In this document: positions 8,693 through 16,598 of the stretch, piece after piece
Layout of the letters: the number at the start of each line of letters is the position of its first letter
Numbering within the stretch: position 1 is the first letter of the stretch
From: Corynebacterium tuberculostearicum
Lineage (GTDB): Bacteria; Actinomycetota; Actinomycetes; Mycobacteriales; Mycobacteriaceae
Assembly (NCBI RefSeq): GCF_013408445.1
Contig: NZ_JACBZL010000001.1
Location: forward strand, 992,001-1,056,000
Length of the DNA: 64,000 bases
Direction of reading: 5' to 3'
Position numbers and translations under genes: made by a program
The notes under the pieces: generated by a model
What the model saw: the letters and a program-made list of their open reading frames with translations, nothing else
Database searches by the model: none
What the model was told of the DNA's origin: nothing

Positions 8693-9670
8693 GTGGGTGT
8701 GACTAATAGATTCCGCCAACTCCCAGCCCCTGGCCCCGCGTGGGGAGGCAGCCTCATGGGCACCTCCATCGTCTCGCGCCTGCTCGTGGAAGAAGGCATG
8801 ATGATCCTGGCCGGCATTTTTGCCGCCATCGCGTGCGTCATCTTTGTCGTTCTCACCGCGGGCTTCTTGCGCTACCGCCACCCCAGCTTTGAGCGCACCA
8901 CTATGGCGGAGTGGTCGATGTTTTTCATCGGAATCTTGGCGCTCGGTGCCGCGCTTTCCGGTCTGACGGATATCCCTACCTTCCGTCTCGTGGGCTTTTG
9001 GATCGGTGGCCCGGTTACGGTTATTACGTGGGCTATCCAGCTCACGCGCTTTCATGGCGAGCCGAAGTTCACCTGGGGCCTGCCGCTGGTCGGCCCTATG
9101 ATTTCGGCTTCCGTTTCCGGTTGGCTGGCTAATGATTACGGCCCGCTCTACCACGTGATGGGTACGGTATTTTTCTTCATGTCCCTGGTGACGGCGGTGC
9201 CCACCTTCGCCCGCGTGTACTGGGCGGCATGGCACGGCAAGGTGGATTTCACCGGCGCCAAATCAGCCACCGCATGGGTCCCGCTAGGCGTGGTGGGCCA
9301 GTCCACCACGGCAATGCAGATTCTCTTCCCCGGCACGGTGTCCATCTATTACGGCGTTACGGCCCTTATCATCGCCATTCCACTGTCCATCTACGCGATG
9401 TTTACCTTCTATCCCAATGTGGCTCGGTGGGTTCCGTACTCCCCGGCGTGGTGGTCTTGCACGTTCCCGCCGGGAACCGTGAGCATGGGCGGCCACCAGC
9501 TGGCATTAGTCAATGGCTCCGAGCTTATCGACGCCATTGCGCTCACCATCCCCGTCCTCCTCACCGCACACTGGATGCTGTGCTCCACCCGCTTCCTCAG
9601 CTGGGTGTGGGAAGGAAAGAAGGAAACCGGCCCTGAAGAGCCACTTATTAAGTCTGGGCCCAACAGGTAG
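8693..9670 (+). CDS. TehA/SLAC1-like (TDT family) transporter
   Basis: A membrane protein of about 325 residues with some nine to ten hydrophobic helices. The N-terminal GPAWGGSLMGTSIVSRL matches the start of helix 1 in the tellurite-resistance/dicarboxylate (TDT) family, and a C-terminal PYSPAWWSCTFPPGT motif also fits. Family members export or channel anions such as dicarboxylates, sulfite or tellurite-related compounds; the substrate here is unknown. The start is GTG at 8693 or 8699; an ATG at 8691 is out of frame. Two small genes follow at once. Confidence 0.8.
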   Translation: MGVTNRFRQLPAPGPAWGGSLMGTSIVSRLLVEEGMMILAGIFAAIACVIFVVLTAGFLRYRHPSFERTTMAEWSMFFIGILALGAALSGLTDIPTFRLVGFWIGGPVTVITWAIQLTRFHGEPKFTWGLPLVGPMISASVSGWLANDYGPLYHVMGTVFFFMSLVTAVPTFARVYWAAWHGKVDFTGAKSATAWVPLGVVGQSTTAMQILFPGTVSIYYGVTALIIAIPLSIYAMFTFYPNVARWVPYSPAWWSCTFPPGTVSMGGHQLALVNGSELIDAIALTIPVLLTAHWMLCSTRFLSWVWEGKKETGPEEPLIKSGPNR

Positions 9671-9688
9671 CAAGGAGGCGCAGCCACT

Positions 9689-9898
9689 ATGCGAGACGCC
9701 AGCTTCAAACGAGGAAAGCGCCGCAAAGGCCGCCGCACGCGTGAGGCGCGACCGCGACGCGAGCACTGGAGCAGGGAATACGCAATCTATGCGGAAGATT
9801 CCTGGGGCATAGATGACTTGGGGCCCGAGGGCGGCGAGAATTCCGTGCGCGCCTATTCCGGCGGCCGCGCAGATGGTAACTGTCGCCGGCGCCGCTGA
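9689..9898 (+). CDS. Small basic hypothetical protein
   Basis: A 69-residue ORF with a very basic N-terminal third (KRGKRRKGRRTREARPRR), an acidic middle and a basic end. It has a near-ideal ribosome site, AAGGAGG at 9671-9677, starting right at the stop of the transporter gene, and its TGA overlaps the ATG of the next ORF (TGATG). These two points support translation. Function is unknown. Confidence 0.55.
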   Translation: MRDASFKRGKRRKGRRTREARPRREHWSREYAIYAEDSWGIDDLGPEGGENSVRAYSGGRADGNCRRRR

Positions 9899-10272
9899 TG
9901 CTTAGCTGCTCCCCCATCACCTTCATCGCTTGGGATCGCGCCAACCTGGCTGCGGTGAGAGACGTACTCGCCAGCCTGCAGCGAGACGGCATCTACCTGC
10001 GCCGCGGCCGCCTGCTCTTGGAGACGTCCTGGCTTGGCTCAGGCGCGCGGGACTTCTACGCCACTGCATGGCGCTGGGGCGCACAGGACTGCCCGCTCCT
10101 TTATGACCTAGCCCGGCGCGGGAAGCTCTTGCTTACTATCAGCGATACCGTGATTTCCTGCGGCAGCAAGGACGACATGGCCGATGCGCGCGCTGGCATT
10201 GCACAAGAACTCATCGCCGCCCAGAATCCGCAGCAGTTGTGCGGGCTGCTTGCCGACGCCGCAGAAGACTAG
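9898..10272 (+). CDS. Hypothetical protein
   Basis: A 124-residue ORF translationally coupled to the previous one by a TGATG overlap. The protein is soluble in character with an alpha/beta look (SPITFIAWDRANLAAVRDVLASL, LLLTISDTVISCGS) and has no motif I recognise. It forms a likely three-gene unit with the TDT transporter and the 69-residue ORF. It ends 2 bases from the stop of the convergent Nudix gene. Confidence 0.55.
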   Translation: MLSCSPITFIAWDRANLAAVRDVLASLQRDGIYLRRGRLLLETSWLGSGARDFYATAWRWGAQDCPLLYDLARRGKLLLTISDTVISCGSKDDMADARAGIAQELIAAQNPQQLCGLLADAAED

Positions 10273-10274
10273 CC

Positions 10275-10820
10275 CTAGAGCCCCGGTCGTTCGCTGCGCT
10301 TCATCCAGCCCATGCGCGGGGCAAAGCCGCGGGGATGCTTCATTTGGGCTACGGCGTCGGCAATCATGAGGCGGTGGCGGCGCGACACGCTATCGGGAAG
10401 CTTCGCCACGGAGAACCACCCAGCCTCGGTATTTTCTTCGTCGCTAATGACCGGCTCTGCGCCTTCCGCTACTGATACGCGCAGTGCGGTTCCCATAAAG
10501 GTGCACTCATCCCCGTTGGGGTAGGTCACGGGGCCGGACTGTCCCACGCCCAATAGCGCTTCCACCTTAGCGTCGAGACCGACTTCCTCTTTGATTTCTC
10601 GCAGCGCGGTGGTAGTAATTTCCTCGCCTGGCTCGCAGATTCCTTCCACCGGGGTCCACGTACCGTTATCGGAGCGCTTTACTAGCAGTACGGAGGGGAC
10701 TTCCCACAGCGCGGCGTCTGCCGGAACATCGCGGATGATGATGGCGCTGCAGGCTGGCACAAAGATCTGATCGTGGCCAATCTTTTCGCGCAGCTGAACA
10801 ATAAAATCTGGAGTCGGCAT
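10275..10820 (-). CDS. Nudix hydrolase
   Basis: A 181-residue pyrophosphohydrolase acting on some nucleoside diphosphate-X compound. The Nudix box is complete: G-ICEPG-E followed seven residues later by REIKEEVGL, at about residues 67-89. Substrate cannot be told from the box. The start at 10820 (MPTPDFIVQL) is used; the longer open frame extends antisense into the neighbouring protease gene. It lies downstream of, and may be co-transcribed with, the protease. Confidence 0.9.
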   Translation of the reverse strand: MPTPDFIVQLREKIGHDQIFVPACSAIIIRDVPADAALWEVPSVLLVKRSDNGTWTPVEGICEPGEEITTTALREIKEEVGLDAKVEALLGVGQSGPVTYPNGDECTFMGTALRVSVAEGAEPVISDEENTEAGWFSVAKLPDSVSRRHRLMIADAVAQMKHPRGFAPRMGWMKRSERPGL

Positions 10821-10849
10821 GCCACCTAGCGTAGACCAGTGCGGCGCAC

Positions 10850-11683
10850 TTAGGCCATGGGTCCCAAGACCTCTTTGGCTAGAACCTGAATATCGGTGGC
10901 CAACGTGAAAGACAGCTCCATGTCCGTCTGCGTGGTCTCGCAGGTGTGGCCTTCTTCGAGGCGTTGCGTCGTTCCGGAGACCACTCCCACGATGGTTTGT
11001 TCTCCTTCTACTTCGCCATACACCGGACCACCGGAGTCGCCATTGGTACTGCATACGCGCGCCCTAGCGGCGATCGAATCCCGCTGGAGTTCCCCCGAGT
11101 TCAGCTGCGCCATCGCCGCACCATGGATAAGCGTGCCACAGGTCTCATCAGTCACGCGGCCAAGCTTGCACATATGAAGCGGCAGGTGAGCCAAGGACGT
11201 GGCGACGCTATTTTCTACCGCACCGGGGACGTAGTAGTCAGCGCTGCCGGTGATCTCGATAAAGGCCACATCGAGGTCGTGGCTGTCTTCGGCATAAAAA
11301 TCAGAGTAGATGACCTCGCCGATAGGCTCGGCGGGGTAGCTAAAGTCGCCGTCGGCAGTGCCGGCCCAGACCTTATCGCCGGGTTTGCCGCAATGGGAAG
11401 CGGTGACGGCGATCGTGCGGGCGTCGGCAAGCGTAAATGACCACGCCGCGGTGCAAGACTGGTAGTTGAAGTAGGCACCCGGCTGCGGTTCATCGCCGGA
11501 GAGATCCAAGGCGGTGCCCGGAGCGAGCGGCGCCGTGGCCGGGGAATAGGACTCATTGGGAATGAGGTTTTTAGAAGACAGGGCGGAGAAACTTGGCTCT
11601 TCCCCACCCCGCACCGGGCTGCAGGCCGCAAGGAACGCGGCCGTGCACGCTACAAAGACGCTAGTTGCTCTCCGCGTCCGCAT
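10850..11683 (-). CDS. Secreted trypsin-like serine protease, lipoprotein
   Basis: A 277-residue S1-family protease. The N-terminal signal ends in a lipobox (AAFLAAC), so it is probably exported and lipid-anchored. The catalytic triad is visible: His in TASHCG, Asp in SHDLDVAF and Ser in NGDSGGPVYGE, with flanking cysteines placed for disulfides (CTAAW, CKLG, CGTL). The ATG at 11683 overlaps the 3' end of a 48-residue ORF by 23 bases in another frame. The order thrC, small ORF, protease suggests one transcript. Confidence 0.88.
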   Translation of the reverse strand: MRTRRATSVFVACTAAFLAACSPVRGGEEPSFSALSSKNLIPNESYSPATAPLAPGTALDLSGDEPQPGAYFNYQSCTAAWSFTLADARTIAVTASHCGKPGDKVWAGTADGDFSYPAEPIGEVIYSDFYAEDSHDLDVAFIEITGSADYYVPGAVENSVATSLAHLPLHMCKLGRVTDETCGTLIHGAAMAQLNSGELQRDSIAARARVCSTNGDSGGPVYGEVEGEQTIVGVVSGTTQRLEEGHTCETTQTDMELSFTLATDIQVLAKEVLGPMA

Positions 11684-11807
11684 CCCCGACGTTGTCCTTG
11701 TTCTCTTCTTCCGCATCCATCTCCGCCTGGGCTTTGAGATCGCGGATGAACTTTTCCGGATCAAACTCGGTGTAGTGTTCCGGGCCGGCAAAATTTTCTA
11801 GGGCCAT
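11661..11807 (-). CDS. Small acidic protein downstream of thrC
   Basis: A 48-codon ORF reading MALENFAGPEHYTEFDPEKF at its N-terminus and ending with an Asp/Glu-rich tail. It starts 3 bases after the thrC stop, with a GGAGG site inside the thrC 3' end, and overlaps the start of the protease gene. Tight spacing and a good ribosome site support translation. Function unknown; it contains no membrane or export signal. Confidence 0.6.
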   Translation of the reverse strand: MALENFAGPEHYTEFDPEKFIRDLKAQAEMDAEEENKDNVGDADAESN

Positions 11808-11810
11808 GGT

Positions 11811-13253
11811 CTAAACCTCCGTTTTCTGAATCGACGTGGTGATGTAATCCTTGACCGCCGCGGCATCATTAGGCAAGTCCTTGACGTGCCGCTCAGTATC
11901 GAGGATGCCGGCAAAGCGTTCGGGCGGCTCGGGGGCGGAGCCGATGGCTTCCGTGATGGTCTCAGCAAACTTCACCGGCAGCGCAGTCTCTAGACACACG
12001 ATTGGCGTTTCTACGCCCTCGCGCTGTGCGCCGCGGGCCACCTTGATGCCGTCGGCCGTGTGCGGATCCGCCAGGTAATCAAAGCGCTCGTGCACGTCCT
12101 TGATGGTGGCTAGGCGATCGGCATGGCTGGAAGAACCAGACAGGAAACCATAGTCTTCGCGGGCAGTGGCAATCTTCTCCTGGTCGATGCTAAAGCCGCC
12201 CTCTTTCACCTTAGTGCCGAAAAGCTCCGCGGTTTCGGCTGCATCGCGGCCGAGCAAGTCAAACGCAAAGCGCTCAAAGTTCGAGGCGCGCGAAATATCC
12301 ATCGACGGCGAAGAGGTTGCCATGGTCTCTGCGGCTGGGCGCGGCCGATAGTTGCCGGTGCGGAAGAACTCATCCAGTACGTCGTTCTCATTGGTGGCCA
12401 CGATGAGGCGATCAATGGGAAGGCCCATCTGGCGAGCGATGTGGCCGGCGCAGATATCGCCAAAGTTACCGGTGGGAACACTAAAGGAAACCTTCTGATC
12501 GGCGGTTTCGGTGACCTTGAGCCAGCAGGAGATGTAGTAGACCACCTGGGCCATCAGCCGTGCCCAGTTAATGGAATTGACCGCGCCGATGCGGTAGGCG
12601 GCCTTAAAATCAGCATCTCCCGATACCGCCTTGACCACATCCTGGCAATCATCGAAGACGCCATCGAGAGCGATGTTGAAGATATTCGGGTCATCCAGCC
12701 CAAACATCTGCGCCTGTTGGAAGGCCGTCATCCGGCCGGCTGGGGTGAGCATAAAGACGCGAATGCCATGGCGCCCGCGCATCGCATACTCTGCAGAGGA
12801 CCCCGTATCGCCGGAAGTAGCGCCCAGAATATTGAGGGTCTCGCCGCGGCGGGCGAGCTCATATTCAAAGAGCTCACCCAAAAGCTGCATGGCCATGTCC
12901 TTAAATGCTGCAGTTGGCCCTTCGGATAGATGGCCGATGAAAAGGCCCTCGCCTAGTTCGGTGACGGGAACGATTTCCGGGTCCGCGAACTTAGGGCTGG
13001 TATAGGCGCGGGCGGCGATGGCCTCGATGTCTTGCGCTGGAATATCGTCAATGAAAAGCTTAAGTACCTCGGCCGCAAGCGCCGCGTAGCCTTTGTCCGC
13101 TAGGAGCCTGCGCCATGAATTTAAAGTGGCGGAATCTAGCTGTGGGTAGCTCTCCGGCAGGTATAAACCGCCATCGGGGGCAAGCCCGCCGAGGAGAATA
13201 TCTGTAAAAGATGCGGGCTGACGGGCGGTATCGCGGGTCGAAATGTACTTCAC
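11811..13253 (-). CDS. thrC: Threonine synthase
   Basis: Pyridoxal-phosphate enzyme converting O-phosphohomoserine to threonine; 480 residues, the size of the longer bacterial class. MKYISTRD at the N-terminus, FIGHLSEGPTAAFKDMAMQLLG (PLP lysine in FKDMA, near residue 110) and GATSGDTGSSAEYA near 145 are diagnostic. The mid-section SFSVPTGNFGDICAG forms part of the cofactor site. The gene is transcribed away from the divergent MFS gene, whose start is 39 bases away, so both promoters must lie within that short gap or overlap the coding ends. Confidence 0.96.
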   Translation of the reverse strand: MKYISTRDTARQPASFTDILLGGLAPDGGLYLPESYPQLDSATLNSWRRLLADKGYAALAAEVLKLFIDDIPAQDIEAIAARAYTSPKFADPEIVPVTELGEGLFIGHLSEGPTAAFKDMAMQLLGELFEYELARRGETLNILGATSGDTGSSAEYAMRGRHGIRVFMLTPAGRMTAFQQAQMFGLDDPNIFNIALDGVFDDCQDVVKAVSGDADFKAAYRIGAVNSINWARLMAQVVYYISCWLKVTETADQKVSFSVPTGNFGDICAGHIARQMGLPIDRLIVATNENDVLDEFFRTGNYRPRPAAETMATSSPSMDISRASNFERFAFDLLGRDAAETAELFGTKVKEGGFSIDQEKIATAREDYGFLSGSSSHADRLATIKDVHERFDYLADPHTADGIKVARGAQREGVETPIVCLETALPVKFAETITEAIGSAPEPPERFAGILDTERHVKDLPNDAAAVKDYITTSIQKTEV

Positions 13254-13292
13254 ACAAAAGAATCTTAGTAGTTAAGGCGTAAGGTATCAGCC

Positions 13293-14600
13293 ATGTCGCA
13301 GCCGAATCCCAGAGAAGTCATTACCACTCAGGCTTTAAGCATTTGGGTAGCCGCCATGGCGGTCTACCTCGTAGCGATTACCGGCCGTACCTCTTTCGGT
13401 GTGGCTGGTTTGGATGCCATTGAGCGCTTCGATGTCGACGCCGGTCGTATCGCAGTCTTTACCTCTGTGCAGTTGGGCGTGTACGCCCTAGCCCAAATCC
13501 CCACCGGCATCTTGATTGATAAATTTGGCCCCCGCCTACTCCTCGTGGTCGGCGCCGTTATTATGGGTGTGGGCCAAGTGGTGCTGGGCTTTACCACCAG
13601 CTATGGCGTTGCCATTGCCGCGCGCGTGCTCATCGGCGCGGGCGATGCCACGGCATTTCTCTCCGTGATGCGCATCCTGCCCTATTGGTTCCCGCTGCAC
13701 CGTACGCCTATGTTTACCCAGGTGACGTCGTCGCTGGGGCAGATGGGCCAGTTCATTTCCGCGGTTCCCTTCCTGTGGTTGCTGGGTGCGGCCGGCTGGA
13801 CCGCCGCCTTCGTCACCCTTGGCGCGGTAGGCATCCTGGTAGCCATCGCCGCCATCGTGGCGGTAGCAGACTCACCAGAGAAGTTGGGCATTATCCCCAC
13901 GGAGAAGGAACCACCCAACTCGCAGGCCACCAGCATCCCGGCCCGCCTGAAAGTGGTATTCCGCTCCCCGGTGGCCTGGCAGGCTTACTTCATCCACTAC
14001 ATCGGCATGCTCCCGCTCATCGTCTTTGTCATGCTGTGGGGCATGCCCATGATGACGCAGGGCATGGAGATGTCCAAGGCCAAGTCCAGCCTGGTGCTCA
14101 CCTTGCTGGCGGTGTTCTTGGTCTTCGTTGGCCCCTTGCACGGCAAGATTTCCTCCCGCGCGCAGCATGTCCGCCCATGGCTTAGCCTCGGGTTTGTCGC
14201 GGTTCACGTACTTGCGTGGTTGCTTTTCTTTGCCTTTGGCACCGACAGCGGTTTGGCCGCAATTTTGGTGGTGTCCTTCATTACTGCGCTCTGCACGCCA
14301 ACGGCCAACTATGGCTTCGATATCGTGCGTGAGCGCATGGACCGCTCCGTGGTGGCCACCGCTACGGGCCTAGGCAATATGGGCGGGTTTACCTCCGGCA
14401 TGTTGGGTGCGCAGCTCTTCGGCATGGTCTTGGACCACTCCTCCGACGCCCCTGATTACTCCATGCCGGATTTCACTGCCGCCGCGGCTGCGGTGCTAGC
14501 CGTTTGGGTAGTAGGCATGATTGGCGTGGTCATCACCCACTTCCTTCGCCGCCGCGCCGGCGAAGACGGGCCTTCTGTCACCATCGTGGAGGTTTCCTAA
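13293..14600 (+). CDS. MFS transporter
   Basis: A 435-residue major-facilitator protein with about twelve hydrophobic helices. GILIDKFGPRLLL between helices 2 and 3 matches the family loop motif, and ARVLIGAGDATAF fits helix 4-5. It resembles putative sugar or anion MFS carriers; substrate unknown. The acidic N-terminal end of helix 1 and the RRRAGEDGPSVTIVEVS tail face the cytoplasm. It is a single gene, divergent from thrC and convergent with the downstream ATPase gene. Confidence 0.85.
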   Translation: MSQPNPREVITTQALSIWVAAMAVYLVAITGRTSFGVAGLDAIERFDVDAGRIAVFTSVQLGVYALAQIPTGILIDKFGPRLLLVVGAVIMGVGQVVLGFTTSYGVAIAARVLIGAGDATAFLSVMRILPYWFPLHRTPMFTQVTSSLGQMGQFISAVPFLWLLGAAGWTAAFVTLGAVGILVAIAAIVAVADSPEKLGIIPTEKEPPNSQATSIPARLKVVFRSPVAWQAYFIHYIGMLPLIVFVMLWGMPMMTQGMEMSKAKSSLVLTLLAVFLVFVGPLHGKISSRAQHVRPWLSLGFVAVHVLAWLLFFAFGTDSGLAAILVVSFITALCTPTANYGFDIVRERMDRSVVATATGLGNMGGFTSGMLGAQLFGMVLDHSSDAPDYSMPDFTAAAAAVLAVWVVGMIGVVITHFLRRRAGEDGPSVTIVEVS

Positions 14601-14614
14601 AAGCCCTCGGATGT

Positions 14615-15322
14615 TTACTCCGGGTTGAGGATAAAGCGAATGGTCCCCTCAGGGTCTGCCAAAAGCTCCCGAGTAGCCGCCACGGCTTCCGCTTCATCGA
14701 AGGCGATGCGTTCAAAGCCAGTATCGTTGAGCTCCACAATGTCCGCACCAGGGCAGGCAAGAAGAATCGGCGAGTGCGTGGCGATGATGACTTGCGCGCC
14801 GCGGTCAACCGCTAGGGCAATTTCCCCTACGAGGGCTAGTTGCCGGATAACGGACAGCCCTGATTCTGGCTCATCAAGGATGTACACGCCTTGGCCATTG
14901 ATGTGCTCGTAAAGCAGGTCGAAGACGGATTGTCCGTGCGAGCGGCGGGACAAATCCACATTCTGAGAAAGAGTCGAACGGCCGCCACGTTCGGCCGCTG
15001 AATCCCCACGTCCAATCAAGTACTCGTGCTTTTCGGCGCGCAAGAAGTAGGCGCGCTGGATAACTTCCTCTGTATCGCAGCGAATGGGGCTACGAGGAAC
15101 GATTTCATCTGGGTCGTCCATCCGGCCGCCCGCAGGTGAACAGCCCAAATCGCTAGCCACGCCAGCGAGCAAGCTCGATTTACCAATGCCGTTTTCTCCT
15201 ACAAAGACGGTGACGGGGCTTCGCAGCTTGAAGCTGCCCAAATCAGCTAAATAGTCGAAGACGGGCAGCTCGGCGCGGTAGTCATCAGGCTTAAACTTCA
15301 GGCTTAGGGCATCAACCAGCAT
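14615..15322 (-). CDS. AAA/ABC-type ATPase (RecF/SbcC-like)
   Basis: A 235-residue stand-alone ATPase. Walker A is GENGIGKSSLLAG (near residue 43), the Walker B region is GVYILDEPESGLS, and the switch histidine is in ATHSPILL. A short Q-loop region and an SRRSHGQSVFD signature-like stretch lie between them. Such single-domain ATPases are widespread in Actinobacteria and lack membrane partners here. Function is unknown. A possible operon of unknown small genes follows on the same strand. Confidence 0.8.
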   Translation of the reverse strand: MLVDALSLKFKPDDYRAELPVFDYLADLGSFKLRSPVTVFVGENGIGKSSLLAGVASDLGCSPAGGRMDDPDEIVPRSPIRCDTEEVIQRAYFLRAEKHEYLIGRGDSAAERGGRSTLSQNVDLSRRSHGQSVFDLLYEHINGQGVYILDEPESGLSVIRQLALVGEIALAVDRGAQVIIATHSPILLACPGADIVELNDTGFERIAFDEAEAVAATRELLADPEGTIRFILNPE

Positions 15323-15332
15323 GGGCCCTAGG

Positions 15333-15551
15333 TTAATTCAGTTCATCGAGTACGCGCAGCGCATCTTCCTGCGCTGCCGCCGCGCCAAAGTTTTTCAGGT
15401 GGCCACCCAAGTCGCCGGCCGGAACTGACTGGGCGATGGTATCGGCCGGCACGGTATTGACGGCATAAGCCACCCCTACCCCGCCGGTGATGGGGATGGC
15501 AATGGCGGCGAGTACTCCCGCCGCGGTCGACAGCGTGGTCTTGAAAGTCAT
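15333..15551 (-). CDS. Small exported/membrane hypothetical protein
   Basis: A 72-residue ORF starting MTFKTTLSTAAG with a hydrophobic segment (AAGVLAAIAIPITGGVGVAYA) that could be a signal peptide or anchor, followed by a short polar C-terminus. The start at 15551 has GAGGAG just upstream; an alternative 80-residue start exists 24 bases earlier. It lies immediately upstream of the ATPase gene on the same strand. Function unknown. Confidence 0.6.
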   Translation of the reverse strand: MTFKTTLSTAAGVLAAIAIPITGGVGVAYAVNTVPADTIAQSVPAGDLGGHLKNFGAAAAQEDALRVLDELN

Positions 15552-15696
15552 AGTCTCCTCCAGAGGCTTCGGCACCGAGCACCCTGCCCGTTACCAATTT
15601 GTGATGTTTTACCTTAGGAAGAGTTACTGCCAAGGCCATGCCGCCTAGCTGCGGGTTGCCTGAATTTTCGCGCCCAGTTCGCGAGGAAATAAAGGG

Positions 15697-16164
15697 CTAG
15701 TTTGCTGGATAGCTCTCGGCCACGATGCCATCGCTGGCCGGCATCACAAGGCCTCGCTCAAATGCTACGAGGACTGCCTTTTCATCTGATTCGCTGATGT
15801 CACCAGACTCCACCGCACTGTTGAGCTCGCGCTCGAGGTAGACGCGCACATCGGATTTGCCGTTTTCCGTCTGGGTAATATCCCGCGGGACGGAATTGAG
15901 CGGGATGCCCAGCGCCTTCGCCAGGGAGGTCACGCGGTTGGCGTCGGTGGAATCATCGGCCTTGATGTCACCATTGACCTGTGCGGGCATGTCTTCCTGA
16001 ACCACGCCACCAGCCACGGCCTCGCCCACCGTCTTCGTCCCCTTGGGGGGATTATCGCGATTGGTAGCCCACACCCCGACAGCGATAGCCACGATGACGG
16101 CCACGGCTACAAAGGCCCACAGGTAGATGAGCTTATGTCGATACACTCCGCTGATTTTAGCCAT
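15697..16164 (-). CDS. Single-pass membrane hypothetical protein
   Basis: A 155-residue protein with a basic N-terminus (MAKISGVYRHKL), one membrane helix (IYLWAFVAVAVIVAIAVGVWA) and a polar extracytoplasmic domain of about 115 residues with no recognised motif. The ATG overlaps the stop of the upstream ORF by 8 bases, so the pair is co-translated. Function unknown. Confidence 0.7.
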   Translation of the reverse strand: MAKISGVYRHKLIYLWAFVAVAVIVAIAVGVWATNRDNPPKGTKTVGEAVAGGVVQEDMPAQVNGDIKADDSTDANRVTSLAKALGIPLNSVPRDITQTENGKSDVRVYLERELNSAVESGDISESDEKAVLVAFERGLVMPASDGIVAESYPAN

Positions 16165-16501
16165 GGTAACCAGCGCCATCGCCAAAGGAACCGTAGTCAT
16201 TGCCGCGGGGGTTCTCGCCGCGATCATTGAGGGCGTCGATGATGGAGCGGATGGTGGCCTCTCCTATGCGGTCGGCGCGCCCCCACGAGCGAGGGGCCTG
16301 GCGGGAATTGTGCGGTGCTGATTCTGGCCGCGGCGGCACTGGCTTTTCCTCCCGCGGCGTGGAGACCTCGATGGTCAAGGTGGTGCCATCAAGGTGGAGA
16401 GCGTCACCGTCGCGCACGCCCGCGGCACGCGCCGCGGAAAGCAGCGCGGATAGTTCGCCCACCGTGGCGTTGTCCACATCGAGTTGCAGCTTAAAAGACA
16501 T
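16157..16501 (-). CDS. Hypothetical protein
   Basis: A 114-residue soluble protein starting MSFKLQLDVDNATVGELSALLSAARAAG, followed by a Pro-rich linker (EEKPVPPRPESAPHNSRQAPRSW) and a Gly-rich tail. An upstream ATG at 16528 would add nine residues; GGAAAGGACTGG lies before the chosen start. It overlaps the next gene, a single-pass membrane protein. Function unknown. Confidence 0.65.
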   Translation of the reverse strand: MSFKLQLDVDNATVGELSALLSAARAAGVRDGDALHLDGTTLTIEVSTPREEKPVPPRPESAPHNSRQAPRSWGRADRIGEATIRSIIDALNDRGENPRGNDYGSFGDGAGYHG

Positions 16502-16598
16502 AACTAGCCAGTCCTTTCCTATTCCCATCCCACTTTAGAGTCCGAAAGTGCAAAAAGTAAGGCCACAATGCGCACATCGGGGACTTTCAAGGCTAACT

